Below, piece by piece: positions 12,537 to 12,784 of a stretch of DNA of 12,784 bases. The DNA is taken from the NCBI GenBank assembly GCA_947442115.1, contig CANEVK010000040.1, positions 1-12,784 on the forward strand. The letters run 5' to 3'. Below the pieces are notes generated by a model that was given only the letters and a program-made list of their open reading frames with translations, had not been told where the DNA came from and did no database searches. A program made the position numbers and the translations under genes. Position 1 is the stretch's first letter; each line of letters opens with the position of its first letter. This DNA comes from Bacteriovoracaceae bacterium. GTDB lineage: Bacteria > Bdellovibrionota > Bacteriovoracia > Bacteriovoracales > Bacteriovoracaceae.

Positions 12537-12784
12537 CTTTTTGATTAAAGAAGATTAAAGATAAAAGAATGGTCAACGTATGAAACATATTAAAAAAATC
12601 GAGATACGGTTGAAACAATCCGAAACATAAAAAAAACATCCAAATCATACGATTATTTAAAGAAAACTTAAAAAAACAGTAAAAAAGAGAACACATCATG
12701 ATAATGGTGTAAGGAATTCCATACCAAATCGCGTTTGATAAAAGGAAATTATGGGCAGGATTTTTTTTTCCATTAATCATTGGA
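12520..12784 (-). CDS. C-terminal part of a probable Wzy-type polysaccharide polymerase
   Basis: Only the last 87 codons are inside the window; the frame is open through the edge, so any ATG near 12780 is not the real start. The visible part has GKKNPAHNFLLSNAIWYGI, with the HN motif of the large periplasmic loop seen in Wzy and ligase proteins, and then three hydrophobic segments (IPYTIIMMCSLFYCFF, MIWMFFLCFGLF, TLTILLSLIFF) and a polar tail. Position at the head of a GT2-GT4 operon fits a polymerase that joins undecaprenyl-linked repeat units in the periplasm. Family assignment rests on a short fragment. Confidence 0.62.
   Translation of the reverse strand, partial: PMINGKKNPAHNFLLSNAIWYGIPYTIIMMCSLFYCFFKFSLNNRMIWMFFLCFGLFQPYLDFFNMFHTLTILLSLIFFNQKDESNA

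Overview
The window looks like a chromosomal stretch of a low-GC, Gram-negative bacterium. It has signal-peptide-bearing proteins, undecaprenyl-phosphate-linked surface polysaccharide genes and a dense set of toxin-antitoxin (TA) modules. Base composition, the number of unrecognised secreted proteins and the surface-polysaccharide genes would fit the Bdellovibrionota (Bacteriovorax-like lineages), but this is a weak guess because no marker gene is present. No rRNA, tRNA, insertion sequence or CRISPR array was seen.

Layout. (1) 1-863, minus: the N-terminal part of a collagen-like protein with a signal peptide, a soluble domain, a membrane segment and a Gly-X-Y tract that runs off the window edge. 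(2) 864-1195: divergent intergenic region. (3) 1196-4931, plus: three exported proteins, namely one unknown, an overlapping zinc metallopeptidase (HEFAH...E), and a second unknown with four cysteines. (4) 4967-5681, minus: a toxin-first TA-like pair with an XRE-type regulator. (5) 5907-7055, plus: an O-antigen ligase/polymerase (Wzy_C/WaaL family). (6) 7212-9121: three more TA modules, namely brnT-brnA (plus), a second brnT-brnA pair (minus, tail to tail with the first) and tumE-tumA (minus). (7) 9369-10667, plus: a polyprenyl-phosphate sugar-1-phosphate transferase that would start a surface glycan. (8) 10669-12784, minus: a GT4 glycosyltransferase, a GT2 glycosyltransferase and the C-terminal end of an apparent Wzy polymerase, tightly packed and visibly AT-richer.

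How the genes fit together. The sugar-phosphate transferase would load the first sugar on undecaprenyl phosphate, the GT2 and GT4 enzymes would extend the unit, the partial Wzy-like protein would polymerise it, and the ligase at 5907 could attach the product to the cell surface. The TA modules sit between the ligase and the rest of this set.

The most unusual signal is not a gene. A family of short palindromic repeats, close to AAAAGGTACGTGACACCTTT, occurs about eight times and lies in nearly every gap between 3870 and 9368. Several copies are perfect hairpins just after stop codons and probably terminate transcription. Two copies sit 28-29 bases upstream of the ligase and the sugar-phosphate transferase. 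There the repeat's GTGACA lies 16-17 bases before a good -10 box, so the repeat may supply the -35 element of promoters that give leaderless or nearly leaderless mRNAs.
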